Source: Bradyrhizobium hereditatis
GTDB taxonomy: Bacteria; Pseudomonadota; Alphaproteobacteria; Rhizobiales; Xanthobacteraceae
Assembly: GCF_020329435.1 (NCBI RefSeq)
Contig: NZ_JAGKJK010000007.1
Coordinates: forward strand, 354,771-418,770
Reading direction: 5' to 3'
DNA length: 64,000 nucleotides
In this document: positions 17,760 to 26,908 of the stretch, piece after piece
Position numbering within the stretch: position 1 is the stretch's first letter
Layout of the letters: every line of letters begins with the position of its first letter
Notes under the pieces: generated by a model
Seen by the model: only the letters and a program-made list of their open reading frames with translations
Database searches by the model: none
What the model was told of the DNA's origin: nothing
Program-made: the position numbers and the translations under genes

Positions 17760-18228
17760 GGTGCCCTAGCGGTCAGAGGTCGTGAACCAGCGAGACGACC
17801 CTTGACCTGGGCGAATACATCCATGCCATAGTTGAGCCTTAGCGCATGGGCAGCGCCGCATCATGCGCGCCGTGCTGGAGGCCGCCGGCACACCTTTGGC
17901 CCGTACACTGAACTGCGCATCGATCGCAAAGCTAGAGAGCCTATTGCTGAAGGCGATTTCAATCCTGTCTGGTGTGGCTGTCCTCACGTGCTTTCCTTGC
18001 GATGCGCTTCTCGATCAACGCTGCGGCGAAGATTACCGCAAGCCCGAACGTCACCATGCCGACGGCAAGCCAGCTTGGCCACGGAGGAGTTTGGGAGCGG
18101 CTGCACCACGAAAGACAGCCCGCACAAAACCGATCCGACCACAAGCCCGGCAAAGGTGGAGGGGAGCGTGCGTCCGTCCCAGAGAGACGCGCGAATCCCG
18201 CGACCAGCTTTGGCTGCGTCGACTCACA
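17760..18228 (-). pseudogene. Collapsed modB/modC copy 2
   Basis: Reading leftwards from the modA copy: a modB scrap (GRTL.STFAGLVVGSVL), a modB/modC junction scrap (LIEKRIARKAREDSHTRQD), then a modC start with GTG at 17987 (RTATPDRIEIAFSNRLSSF) that jumps directly to the modC end (YGMDVFAQVK, other frame). Everything between, including the ATPase motifs, is deleted. It is a shortened duplicate of the modBC genes at 18.9-20.8 kb. Confidence 0.75.
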
Positions 18229-18669
18229 GGTGCCGAGCGCTTTCACAGCGTGCTCCGCGGCTGCGCCATAAAGCGCCGCCGCCGGATCGTAGATCGACAG
18301 TTTTGCGAAAGTCTCCGCGTCGTTCACAAACTTCTGAGTGCAACTCCACAGCACAAGGTTGCCGATCGCATAGGTGAAGCGGCTTTCCGGAACCGCGAGA
18401 CGGTTCTCGACCAGTTTGCTCGGGCGGGCATCGTCGGCCGAGAGAAACATCTCAAACGGCGCCCCTTGCGTGATCTGGCCGTAAAACTGTCCGCTCGCGC
18501 CAAAGCTCATCGGGGCCTCGCCTAGTCTTCTGCTTAAACGACGCTGCATCTCCTTGGCCTGCATGGTGAAGTTCGCAGCGACAGTCACATCGATCTCTGC
18601 CGCTTCTGCATTTCCGACCACAAGCAGCGTCAGAATTGAATTGATCAGGATCAATCGGGTAAGCGTCAT
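18229..18669 (-). pseudogene. modA: modA copy 2, 5' two-thirds (molybdate-binding protein)
   Basis: ModA is the periplasmic molybdate receptor. From ATG 18669 the frame gives a signal peptide (LTRLILINSILTLLVVGNAEA) and the ModA core VTVAANFTMQAKEM, FGASGQFYGQITQGAPFEMFLSADDARP, FTYAIGNLVLWS, PAAALYGAAAEHAVKALG, then runs out of homology into modB sequence. The C-terminal third is missing. The copy keeps its sigma54 promoter at 18736. It is better preserved than the other modA over the part present. Confidence 0.82.
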
Positions 18670-20104
18670 CGGGAATTCTTGGGACGGGGCCGCTGCGATG
18701 GCTTTGGCCATCGCGGCTCTTTAGCTCCTCATCCCAGCAATCCGCGTGCCGTTCAGGAAAATGGTGCGCGGCCTTGGTTGATGACAGTAAAACGCGCATA
18801 GCTGCCAGCGTGCCCTGTCGAATGGCTGGGTCGGCTTGTCGTGCTTCCGATATCGGCGTCTTCAACCGCACATGCGTGGCACGACAAGAGTAGAGGCTTA
18901 AGATGATGCCGCTCGCCTCTCGTGCCGAGCTTCTCGTTTCACGCCGCGGCGCTTGCCGGCCAGGATCTGCTGTTGGCGTGGAAGCTGGTATGGTTTGCGG
19001 TGGCGGTTCAGAGGCCGAGAGTAGCGAGATGTGCTTGAGCTGGGCGAATACGTCCATTCCATCCTTGAGTCCTAGCGAATCAAAGGAGAAACGCGTGATG
19101 CGCGCCAAAATCTCCGCGCCCGAGCCCCCGGTGCCGAGCGCAAGTACCAGCGTGATCTCAGCCGCGCCGAGCGGCAAACAGGCTCTGATGCGCGCCGGAA
19201 AGACATTGAGGATGGAGCCTGCGCGCGGCGCTTCGCGGGCGACGCTGACGTCGCAGGCAGCGATGCGCAGCCGTTGGTGCACGCCGGCTGCAAGCGGCGG
19301 TGCCGGCACCAACAGGCGCGCACCTTTGAGGCGGAGAATAAGAAGCCCATAGAACGCATCATAGCCGCTCACCACGGCATCAAGGCTGATGGCGGCTTCG
19401 CGGCTCGCCGCAAGCGGCAGCGCAGGATCGCTTTGCAAAACATGCAGCGGCCCAGCCGCGGTTACCATGCCGCGCTCCATCATAACGAGATAATCGGCAA
19501 AGAGTTCGGTCTCCGCCATGTCATGGCCGATGTAGATCATCGGCAGCGCGAGCTTCGCGGGCAGGCGCTCGACGAACGGCAGAATCTCACGTTTGGCGCA
19601 GCTGTCGAGCGCGCCAAGCAGCTCGTCCATCACAAGCAGTCTGGGCTGAGACAGCAGCGCGCGACCCATGGCGACGCGCTGCCGCTCGCTGCCGGAGAGA
19701 TGCGAGGGAGAGCGGTCGAGCAGCGGCGCCAGGTCGAGCAGTTCGACCACCTCGTCAAACGCGATCGGCCTCGGTTTGGGTTTAGGCGCACCGTAAAGCA
19801 AGTTGCGCCTGACCGACAAATGGGGAAAAAGGCTAGCTTCCTGAGACACATAGCCGATGGGACGCAGATGAGGTGGGCGGAAGGTAGTCTCGTCCTGCCA
19901 TACCTCGCCATCGATGGCGCAGAAGCCGGCCGGCAAACGCTCGAGGCCGGCGATGCAGCGCGCCACCGCAGTCTTGCCGCAGCCTGGCGGGCCGAAAATC
20001 GCCGCCACGCCTTTGGCCGGTACGCTGAATTGCGTATCGAGTGGAAAGCTAGCGATACTGCCGCTGAAGGCAATTTCAATCCGGCCCGGTGTGGCTGTCC
20101 TCAC
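18452..20104 (-). CDS. modC: Molybdate ABC transporter ATPase ModC, run-on
   Basis: ATPase of the molybdate importer. GTG start at 20104 with AGGAGGAGC upstream. Domains in order: Walker A GPPGCGKT (about residue 36), Q-loop YVSQE, signature LSGSERQRVAMGRALLS, Walker B LLVMDELLGALD (Leu where most ATPases have Pro), switch His in YIGHDM, then a C-terminal mop/TOBE-like domain to about YAQLKHISLLS (residue about 360). The normal stop seems lost: the frame runs on for about 180 codons through the spacer and, out of frame, into the second modA copy, giving 550 residues against about 360 usual. The ATPase could still work, but its partners modA and modB are broken. Confidence 0.8.
   Translation of the reverse strand: MRTATPGRIEIAFSGSIASFPLDTQFSVPAKGVAAIFGPPGCGKTAVARCIAGLERLPAGFCAIDGEVWQDETTFRPPHLRPIGYVSQEASLFPHLSVRRNLLYGAPKPKPRPIAFDEVVELLDLAPLLDRSPSHLSGSERQRVAMGRALLSQPRLLVMDELLGALDSCAKREILPFVERLPAKLALPMIYIGHDMAETELFADYLVMMERGMVTAAGPLHVLQSDPALPLAASREAAISLDAVVSGYDAFYGLLILRLKGARLLVPAPPLAAGVHQRLRIAACDVSVAREAPRAGSILNVFPARIRACLPLGAAEITLVLALGTGGSGAEILARITRFSFDSLGLKDGMDVFAQLKHISLLSASEPPPQTIPASTPTADPGRQAPRRETRSSAREASGIILSLYSCRATHVRLKTPISEARQADPAIRQGTLAAMRVLLSSTKAAHHFPERHADCWDEELKSRDGQSHRSGPVPRIPDDAYPIDPDQFNSDAACGRKCRSGRDRCDCRCELHHAGQGDAASFKQKTRRGPDELWRERTVLRPDHARGAV
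18736..18751 (-). promoter_or_regulatory. Sigma54 promoter of modA copy 2
   Basis: Minus strand CGGCACGCGGATTGCT, one base from TGGCACG-N4-TTGCW. A degenerate activator site (TGT-N10-ATA) lies at 18837-18852, about 110 bases upstream of the predicted start. Confidence 0.68.
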
Positions 20105-20786
20105 GTGCTCCTCCTTCTGCTGTATTTGTCGATCAAGGTTAAGGTGAGGACTACCGCAACCGCGAACATCACCATGGCGCCGGCAAGCCAGCTTGCTTCG
20201 CGCCAGCGCGACTGTTGGACAAAGTCGAAGAGAAAGGCCGACAGCACCTTGGTGCGCCCAGGTATGTTGCCGCCTATCATCAGCACGACGCCGAACGTGC
20301 CGATCGTATGCGCAAAGCCAAGCACGGCGGCTCTCATAGACCCGGTAACGCCAGAGGCACGGCGACCGTGAAGAAGGCATATAATGGCGAGGCGCGCAGA
20401 GTGGCCGCGATCTCCAGCGGGCGGTCACCTATGGCAGCGAAGGCGTTGCGGATGGGCTGCACCACCAAAGGCAACGCGGACAAAACCGATCCGACCACGA
20501 GCCCTGCGAAGGTGAAGGCCAGCGTGCGCCCGCCCCAGAGAGCGGCGAGAAGGCCGACCGGGCCGTTCGGGCCGAGCAGGGCAAGCAGATAAAAACCGAG
20601 TACTGTTGGCGGCAGCACCAGCGGCAATGCGATGATCGTGGCCACGGCCTCAGCCCAAAGGCTCTTCGAGCGTGCTAGCCACCATGCGAGCGGCGTGCCA
20701 ACGATCAGCAGGATCACGGTCGTCACGCTCGCGAGCTCGATCGTGAGCCGGAGCGACTGCCAGATTTCTGGCGAAAAGCCATCCAT
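20101..20786 (-). pseudogene. modB: modB, frameshifted molybdate permease
   Basis: Inner-membrane permease of the molybdate importer. From ATG 20786 (MDGFSPEIWQSLRLTIELAS) the frame covers four to five hydrophobic helices to VPLALPGL, where it hits a TGA at about 20337. The rest of ModB (AAVLGFAHTIGTFGVVLMIGGNIPGR to the final helix) continues in the next frame and ends overlapping the modC start. One base change would restore it, so it is a recent pseudogene, a sequencing error, or a programmed shift at CTATGA (the stop overlaps an ATG). Confidence 0.78.
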
Positions 20787-20829
20787 GTGCGTCAACTTAA
20801 GCGTTCGAGCACAGAGCACATGGTCGTGC

Positions 20830-21535
20830 TCGCGCAATGATTGCGTAGGCTGGCGGGCCCTTTACGGAAGGCGCGCGTCGCTCGTTTATTGGCGTCAGTC
20901 TCCAACCGCACCACGTCTTGCAAGATCGGGTCACAAACTCCTGCGGCACGAGCCAGCGCGAAACGGTCTTGCTGTCTGCGAGTTGCGAATGCGGGGCGGC
21001 GCTGAGCTCGGCATTGACCGTCTCGACCAACTGGGTAGGCCTGCGTGATGGTTGCGCTTTCGACTAGCATCGGTTGCATCCCGACATAGACGTCGATCGC
21101 CTTCATCGCTTCCACCGCAGCCGCGCCATAGAGCGCCGCGGCGGAGTTGCAGATCGACAATTTTAGGAAAGATGCTGTCCTGAACGTGTCGGAGCCGTTC
21201 ACGAACTTGGCCATCCTGCTCCAGAGCACCAGGCTGCCCCTAGCGTAGGTGAGCCGGCTTTCACGTACAGCGAGAACATCCTCGACCAATTTCTTCATGC
21301 GGGAATCGCCGGCCGAGAGAACCACTTGGCGCAGCCCGTCCTGCGTAATCTGGCTATAAAGCTGTCGGCTCGCGCCGAACACGGCCTTCTGTTTGGATTT
21401 CTGCTTGAAGGTTGCGAGGTCCCCAGCCGGCTCGGTGAACTTGGCGGCAACCGCGACATTGATTTTCGCCCGTTCTTCACTTCCGAGCATAAGCGGCATC
21501 AGTGCTTTGATCGGGATCAATCGCGCGCGGCTCAT
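20830..21535 (-). pseudogene. modA: modA copy 1, frameshifted
   Basis: From ATG 21535: signal-peptide-like start, VAVAAKFTEPAGDLATF, FGASRQLYSQITQDG, LTYARGSLVLWSR, NSAAALYGAAAVEAMKAIDVY and MQPMLVESATITQAY are all ModA. After that the frame is lost: the C-terminal parts SQLADSKTVSRWLVPQEF and DPILQDVVRLETDANKRA appear in different frames. Several conserved ligand-side residues are also altered. Non-functional, though its sigma54 promoter is intact. Confidence 0.8.
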
Positions 21536-21598
21536 CGGGCAGTCCTGAGACGGGGCCGCTGCGAGCACTTTGGCAGCGGCGGGTTTGCTCCTGATCCC

Positions 21599-21614
21599 AG
21601 CAATCGGCGTGCCG
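21599..21614 (-). promoter_or_regulatory. Sigma54 promoter of modABC
   Basis: Minus strand CGGCACGCCGATTGCT, one base from TGGCACG-N4-TTGCW, 64 bases before the modA start. It links molybdate uptake to the nitrogen-fixation regulon. Confidence 0.72.
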
Positions 21615-21691
21615 CTCGCCGGATCTGGTGAGCGCCTTGCATGGCCAGCGAAAACACGCGTAACTGCCTGCTTTTGGATGATGTTGCCGAT

Positions 21692-21707
21692 CGTCGGACT
21701 TCCGACA
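21692..21707 (-). promoter_or_regulatory. NifA-type site, mod/dctA spacer
   Basis: CGTCGGACTTCCGACA is one base off TGT-N10-ACA and palindromic. Its centre is about 110 bases upstream of the predicted modA start. The same spot in the dctA copy at 47242 reads as a perfect site. Confidence 0.6.
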
Positions 21708-21794
21708 TCGTCGTCTTGAATCGGGCAAGTTGGCCGCTCGTGTTATGTCGGTCGCCTCTCAACGCGCGGCGGCCATATTCGAGTTGGTATTGAG

Positions 21795-22056
21795 GGAGGA
21801 AAATCATCACAAGATCGGAACGGCGGCCGCCGCGTTGGCGTCTCGATCCTGGTACCAGCTCCTTTATATCCAGGTTCTGATCGCGATCCTGATCGGTGTC
21901 CTCGTCCGCTGCTGTCGCCGTCTCTCGCGACCAATAACTTGGTAAAGGCGCTCGGCGACGGCTTGATTAAGCCGATCAAGATTGGTGATCGCGCCGATCA
22001 TCTTCTGTAAGGTGGCTTCCGGCTTCGCTCGCATCCGTCATGCGAAAAAGGTCGGA
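21795..22056 (+). pseudogene. dctA: Truncated second dctA (5' part)
   Basis: The plus strand encodes SWYQLLYIQVLIAILIGVLV, matching the start of DctA at 47.4 kb, followed in other frames by the TNNLVKALGDGLIK and HAKKVGR parts. Only about 85 of 440 codons remain, with frameshifts and small deletions. Together with modA it shows the ancestral order: modABC and dctA divergent from a shared spacer. Confidence 0.8.
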
Positions 22057-22105
22057 CGCTTATATCCTCCATGAACCAACCATGTGTGTAAGTTCAATGG
22101 GTTAG

Positions 22106-22124
22106 ATGTGGTAATCTACCACAT
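22106..22124. repeat. Short perfect palindrome
   Basis: ATGTGGTA-ATC-TACCACAT, 8-base arms with a 3-base centre, in non-coding DNA. Could be a regulator operator or relic of a mobile element; no function assigned. Confidence 0.4.
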
Positions 22125-22192
22125 GCCGGACGCAGGAAAGCGCTGTAATGAGTTGATGAGATCGCAAGTTTAGGCGCAATTTCAGTCGTTTA

Positions 22193-22254
22193 GCTCCCTT
22201 CGTCTAGCGGTCAGGACGCGGCCTCTCGAGGCTGAACAGGGTTCGATTCCCCCC
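22193..22254 (+). pseudogene. Truncated tRNA-Glu-like sequence
   Basis: GCTCCCTTCGTCTAGCGGTC is a typical tRNA-Glu acceptor and D-arm start. An anticodon-arm region with CTC and a GGTTCGATTCC T-arm follow, but bases are missing from the arms and the 3' acceptor strand (expected AGGGAGC) is absent. The sequence instead joins IS3 transposase DNA. A non-functional fragment, possibly an old attachment-site half left by an integrative element. Confidence 0.65.
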
Positions 22255-22257
22255 TCA

Positions 22258-22825
22258 AAAAGCGGGCGATCGGGACCCGGGCGATGGCGCCGAACGACCG
22301 CTGGTCGCTCGACTTCGTGTCGGATCAGCTCACCGATGGCCGCTGCTTCCGTATCCTTACCGTCGTCGATGACTGCACCCGCGAGTGTCTGGCGCTGGTA
22401 GCCGACACCTCGCTCTCCGGCGCCCGGGTGGCGCGGGAGCTGGACCGGCTGGTGATCGAGCGCGGCAAGCCCAAGACGGTGGTCAGCGACAACGGCAGCG
22501 AACTGACCAGCAACGCCATCCTGACATGGGCCGATCAGAGCCGCGTCGCCTGGCACTACATCGCGCCGGGCAAGCCCATGCAGAATGCCTTCATCGAGAG
22601 CTTCAACGGCCGGCTGCGGGATGAATTGTTGAACGAGACGCTGTTTACCTCGCTGGCCCAGGCCCGCGTCGCGCTCGGATGCTGGCGCGCCGATTACAAC
22701 GATGCACGCCCACACTCGCGGCTCGTATGGAGGACGCCATCCGAGTTCGCCTTCACGTGCCATCCGCGCCGGGATCTGGCGCTGCGCTATGCCGAAGGCT
22801 CCGCGCCAGCTCCCGTAGCCATCAT
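22258..22825 (+). mobile_element. IS3-family transposase OrfB fragment
   Basis: The frame gives the C-terminal DDE integrase core: RWSLDFVSDQLTDGRCFRIL, VVDDCTRECLALVADTSLSG, VVSDNGSELTSNAI and AFIESFNGRLRDELLNE. The N-terminal part is missing, cut at the tRNA fragment. On the right, similarity to the element at 29 kb stops near 22825, before the terminal repeat. Dead fragment, left of the Detocs operon. Confidence 0.88.
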
Positions 22826-22982
22826 CTGGAGCACTGGGAGAGGATGGGGGCATCCATTTTGAGGCGCAGAGCGGCACAAAGAATTCCTCATAAGAATTCC
22901 AGATTTTCGCCCTTTCTGTGGAGGAAGACCTACTAGGGGTTGCAATGTCGCACTATGTTCGCAATACCGCGACGAGAGGAGC
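22826..22982. other. Detocs upstream region
   Basis: Contains the direct/inverted pair GAATTCCTCATAAGAATTC near 22890-22908 and the GAGAGGAGC ribosome site of the next gene. Probably holds the promoter; no -35/-10 pair is obvious to me. Confidence 0.4.
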
Positions 22983-25900
22983 ATGTCACCGCACTCCGTT
23001 TCCAAGGTTCGACTGACCGAAATGCGAAGGCCGATTAATCGAAAGGTGCGTCGCCCTGCAGGGGCGCTCGGCTCATTGAAAAATTTCGTTCGAGGTAAGC
23101 CGGACAAAGTAACAGCTCTCGACCAAGTGAAGGCAGGTGCACCTGTCGAATTGCTCCCCGAAATGGCAAAGTGGGGAGTTGCAGTCTTAAGATTTGGGCC
23201 GCTCAAAATCGTTCCCAGGAGGCTTGCAGACCTCAATGATCTAAGAAGCATCCCGGCCACTGCCTTTGAGCGTGAGCTTTTGTGGTGTGAAGCAATTGTT
23301 GCGGGCCAAGCTGACCAAATCCGCGCATTCGTAGTGCACAAGAAAGAGTTAGAGCGCTGCCTGCTAGCCGGAGAGCGCGAATGTTTCCGCGTGTTAGATC
23401 GCATCGAGCGTGATTGTGGCCTTTCCTTCTGGTTGATTGCGACAAGAATTGCTCTGTTGCAGGTCTTCAACGGTATCGAAGCGCAAAAGGAATACATTGC
23501 GGAGCTGAAGAAATCCGGAGCTAGGCAAAACACCATTTTTCTTGCGTATTGGTGGGGAGTTAGAGCAGAGGATGACACGACGTTTGAGCGGTATACACTT
23601 CGTCTCCATAAACTGATGGAGCGGGCAGACCTAGCTCCAGAGATAGGTGCATATATCAACTATCTTCTTGCTGGTTTGATGCCCCCCGTTGGAGCTGAAC
23701 AAGCCTTACTCGCGCGTTCTAACTACTCAAGCATTGTCGATCTATATCAAATTCTTACAGACCTATTTGTTACGGCTGTTGTGGAAACGCGGCCCGTTGC
23801 CGACGTAATGGCGGCAACAATCGTTAGACTAGGACTAGGTTCAATCGATCCAAGAGTGGCGAAAGCCTTAGTTCTGACTGGCCGACGCGAGAATTGCGAA
23901 AGCTGCGAACACGCCAGTTTAACAATAAGAGATGCTCGGCTAGCAGCTCTGTCCAATACAACTGGTGGGTTGCCGCTGCGGCCGCAAGAACTCGAAGAGC
24001 TTTCTGCTGCCGCAGAGCTAGGTGCAGAAATATCGCTCGATAGTCCATTGCTGCGCGCCATCTTGTTGCTTTTGAAACAAATAGGCCAGCGAAGCTTTGT
24101 CGGAATGAAATCGGCAGATGATCTGATGAAGCTCGGATCGATGTTTGACAAGCTCAGTCTGGGTGGGTGGTGCATCGCCAAAGCTCTGCAAGCTCGCAAG
24201 CCTAACGTTCTGTCCCCCGACGATTTAGCAAAGCTACGATTGCTAAGTACGAATGCTCTCGAACCGATGTTGCTCACTGCTGTCCCGCCCTCCAACGTAG
24301 AGTACTTCCGGGAGAAGGTGCAGGCCGCTTATCAGGGGCGGACAACAATGTTGGCTGCCGAGTTTGCCTCAGGGCTGACTTCGTTTGATTCTGCTTTGCA
24401 TCTGGGATTGAACGAGCTGTTTGCCTCGGAAATTCAGCTGATCCGGCTAATCAACAGCGGCGACTATGAGGGAGCTCTTCCGATCTCGGCCAAGATGAAC
24501 AGCAACCTGAAGCTTGCGAGCAAAGTTACTCTTCAAGCTCAAGTCATTTGCTTGATCAGTTTGGATGAGATCGAGGAAGCTCTCCGCATTGCGGTTGACT
24601 GGCTTCTTGAGGATTCCGCTCTGGTGATTTGGCTGCCATTAGCGGAACTCGCTTCAGCCTTAGAAAGTAGCTCGCGCTCTTTTGATGAGATGGTTGAAAA
24701 GGCGATCTTGTTCGATGCCTTGGCTAAGTACATCGGTGGAGAGTTCGTTTCGCTGCGAGCCTATGCTACTGAAGATTTCGTCACGCATCTGGGGGTTGAG
24801 AAGCCGTCGCAAATCGATATCTCGAAGTTGCGCATCGAGCAACACAAGCTTGTATTCTTTTACTCTGAGATATGTACAGCTCCGGTATTGCGGCTATCGA
24901 TTGCCTATCAGACTGAACGAGAATTGGATGATGAGCTAATCTCCATATGTCGTGTACTGATCAAGCTTGATCCAGAAAACGCCGAAACTTATGAAGACCG
25001 CGCCCGCGAGCTGGTTCGAGCTCGTTCGATTAAAGATGCTGTCAAAGAGCTCCAGCGCAGTAAGGTCTCCATTGACCAGGATGCATTAAGAGCCGTCATA
25101 AAAAAGCACCTCTCCGAAGACTACAATCGATATATAGCGTTGCTTAAGGCGGGCATGGCGGTCGTTGATGAAAATTATCGGAACGCTTTGCTGAAGGCCG
25201 TTTCCTCTGGTGAGATTTCTCCCTCCCTTTTTGAGGTGCCGGAAAACGAGGCAAGCGCGCTGTTCGCGTCAATCGTGCTTTGGATCATGGGCGAGCTCGC
25301 ATACAGCCCGGAGCATGGGCTTGACTGCTACCTGAGTCTAAGAATCAGACACGGGACCCTTTCGGGCCAGCTACGCGGACCTGCGGAGCGTGAACATATC
25401 ATCACTCGTCGTGATGCAGCGACAAAGGAGTATCAAGCTAATCAATATTGGGGCCAACGGTTGGAGCATCATCTGTATCCGGATTTCCTTGCCGAAATTC
25501 AGCAGGAATTGATGGCCTTCTCCCGCGACTACGACAACCTCATATTCGAATTTACAGACCAGCGAATACAGGTGTTCGGAAAGGAAAAACCAAAGGGGCT
25601 GTTTCGGCTTCAGATAACCGATGTGATGGTTAACTCTTTGGCTTCCAATGTGACCGTTGCGACAACGTTCGATGAGCTGATCGACGCTTGTATCGATCAC
25701 TTTTGGGCGTTGGTCGATCAAAGTCTAGATAGAATTCGTCAATATATCGATGACGAGTTGCGGGCCTCCATAAGAGACAGGTTTGATGCTTTAGACGCAG
25801 CTTTACAGGCTGTGCCTGGTCCGCAAATGGCAAGTTTGTCCGATGCTATTAGGAGGGCGCGAACTGAGACCGGGTTGCGATTGGATGCGATGCGGGATTG

Positions 25901-26441
25901 GTTCGCACTTCCAACACCAAACAGCTCATTGCCATTTGAGATGAAGGAGCTGGTTGACATCGCCCTAACCACGATCAAAGGGTTCAGGCCAGAATTCAAT
26001 CCGATAGTGTCCCTCACCGCCACCGATATTCCTCCTCTGACCGGAGCGCTCCACTTATTCTCGGATATTTTTTTCATCTTATTTGAGAACATCAGCCTTT
26101 ATTCGGGCGACTCGATTGCTCCGTCAATTGAGATAGATGCAAAAATACAAGACGATATGATTCTTGTAAGAGTGACCAACAACGTCGAAGCCAATCAAGA
26201 CATCTTTCGAATTACAACCTCGGTTGATCGCGCTAGGGAGCGCATCGCGAGTGGCGCATATCTGCATGCGGTTCGCAGCGAAGGCGGCACCGGCTTGCCA
26301 AAACTTGCTAAACTGATCAGACGGGAGGGCACTTCACCTCACCTTAAATTCGGATTGAGCGACGACAGGAAGATTTTCTCCGTTGAGTTTGGTGTGTCAG
26401 TCACCGTCATTGAGGGTCTAACGCAGGAGCATGTCCGATGA
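22983..26441 (+). CDS. dtcA: Detocs-type sensor histidine kinase DtcA
   Basis: A 1152-residue soluble protein. Most of it is a long helical, TPR-like region suited to sensing (for example LIRLINSGDYEGALPISAKMN and ISICRVLIKLDPENAETYEDRARELV). The C-terminal about 150 residues form a GHKL kinase ATPase: N-box SDIFFILFENISLYSG and G-box SEGGTGLPKLAKLI. The dimerisation/phosphorylation helix is not certain; LEHHLYP (about residue 834) is a candidate histidine site. Followed at once by a lone receiver and a receiver-nucleosidase, the DtcA-DtcB-DtcC order of Detocs. ATG has GAGAGGAGC upstream. No membrane segment, so the signal is cytoplasmic. Composition is visibly more AT-rich than the nif genes, consistent with transfer. 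Confidence 0.85.
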   Translation: MSPHSVSKVRLTEMRRPINRKVRRPAGALGSLKNFVRGKPDKVTALDQVKAGAPVELLPEMAKWGVAVLRFGPLKIVPRRLADLNDLRSIPATAFERELLWCEAIVAGQADQIRAFVVHKKELERCLLAGERECFRVLDRIERDCGLSFWLIATRIALLQVFNGIEAQKEYIAELKKSGARQNTIFLAYWWGVRAEDDTTFERYTLRLHKLMERADLAPEIGAYINYLLAGLMPPVGAEQALLARSNYSSIVDLYQILTDLFVTAVVETRPVADVMAATIVRLGLGSIDPRVAKALVLTGRRENCESCEHASLTIRDARLAALSNTTGGLPLRPQELEELSAAAELGAEISLDSPLLRAILLLLKQIGQRSFVGMKSADDLMKLGSMFDKLSLGGWCIAKALQARKPNVLSPDDLAKLRLLSTNALEPMLLTAVPPSNVEYFREKVQAAYQGRTTMLAAEFASGLTSFDSALHLGLNELFASEIQLIRLINSGDYEGALPISAKMNSNLKLASKVTLQAQVICLISLDEIEEALRIAVDWLLEDSALVIWLPLAELASALESSSRSFDEMVEKAILFDALAKYIGGEFVSLRAYATEDFVTHLGVEKPSQIDISKLRIEQHKLVFFYSEICTAPVLRLSIAYQTERELDDELISICRVLIKLDPENAETYEDRARELVRARSIKDAVKELQRSKVSIDQDALRAVIKKHLSEDYNRYIALLKAGMAVVDENYRNALLKAVSSGEISPSLFEVPENEASALFASIVLWIMGELAYSPEHGLDCYLSLRIRHGTLSGQLRGPAEREHIITRRDAATKEYQANQYWGQRLEHHLYPDFLAEIQQELMAFSRDYDNLIFEFTDQRIQVFGKEKPKGLFRLQITDVMVNSLASNVTVATTFDELIDACIDHFWALVDQSLDRIRQYIDDELRASIRDRFDALDAALQAVPGPQMASLSDAIRRARTETGLRLDAMRDWFALPTPNSSLPFEMKELVDIALTTIKGFRPEFNPIVSLTATDIPPLTGALHLFSDIFFILFENISLYSGDSIAPSIEIDAKIQDDMILVRVTNNVEANQDIFRITTSVDRARERIASGAYLHAVRSEGGTGLPKLAKLIRREGTSPHLKFGLSDDRKIFSVEFGVSVTVIEGLTQEHVR

Positions 26442-26908
26442 TGGCTCTAATCGTTGAGGATGATGATAATAAGAGAGAGCAGCTTCTTAGTTTTCTAAAC
26501 GAGCGTTATCCGCGCCTTGAACTCAAGGAATCGGCCTCTCTGATCGCAGCAGTCCGCGCTCTTAAGCAGCTTAAACCACACTTGGTCATCTTGGATATGA
26601 CTTTGCCAAATTACGACGTGGTGGAGGGGGAATCCGGTGGCGGTTTACATCCGTTCGGAGGGCAAGAGTTTCTTCGTCAGGTCAGCCGTTTCAAGATCAT
26701 GACTTCGGTAATCGTGCTAACACAGTTCGAAAGTTTTGGAGAGCCGCCGGATGCAAAGGGCCTCGAAGAACTCGACGGTGAGTTGCGAGAAAACTTCCCA
26801 AACACCTATAAGGGCGCAGTTTATTACCACGCATCAATTTATGACTGGACTACTGCTCTCGCGAATACAATTGAGACGAGCGTCCCGGAGATTCTAACAT
26901 GCCGCTGA
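26438..26908 (+). CDS. dtcB: Stand-alone receiver protein DtcB
   Basis: A 156-residue single receiver domain. Acidic cluster VEDDD (7-10), phospho-acceptor D53 in LVILDMTLP, Thr in IVLTQFES. There is an insertion after the acceptor (YDVVEGESGGGLHPFGG) that resembles the one in the next gene. No output domain: in Detocs this protein is thought to soak up stray phosphate and prevent firing. Start overlaps the kinase stop by 4 bases and its end overlaps dtcC by 10. Confidence 0.83.
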   Translation: MMALIVEDDDNKREQLLSFLNERYPRLELKESASLIAAVRALKQLKPHLVILDMTLPNYDVVEGESGGGLHPFGGQEFLRQVSRFKIMTSVIVLTQFESFGEPPDAKGLEELDGELRENFPNTYKGAVYYHASIYDWTTALANTIETSVPEILTCR

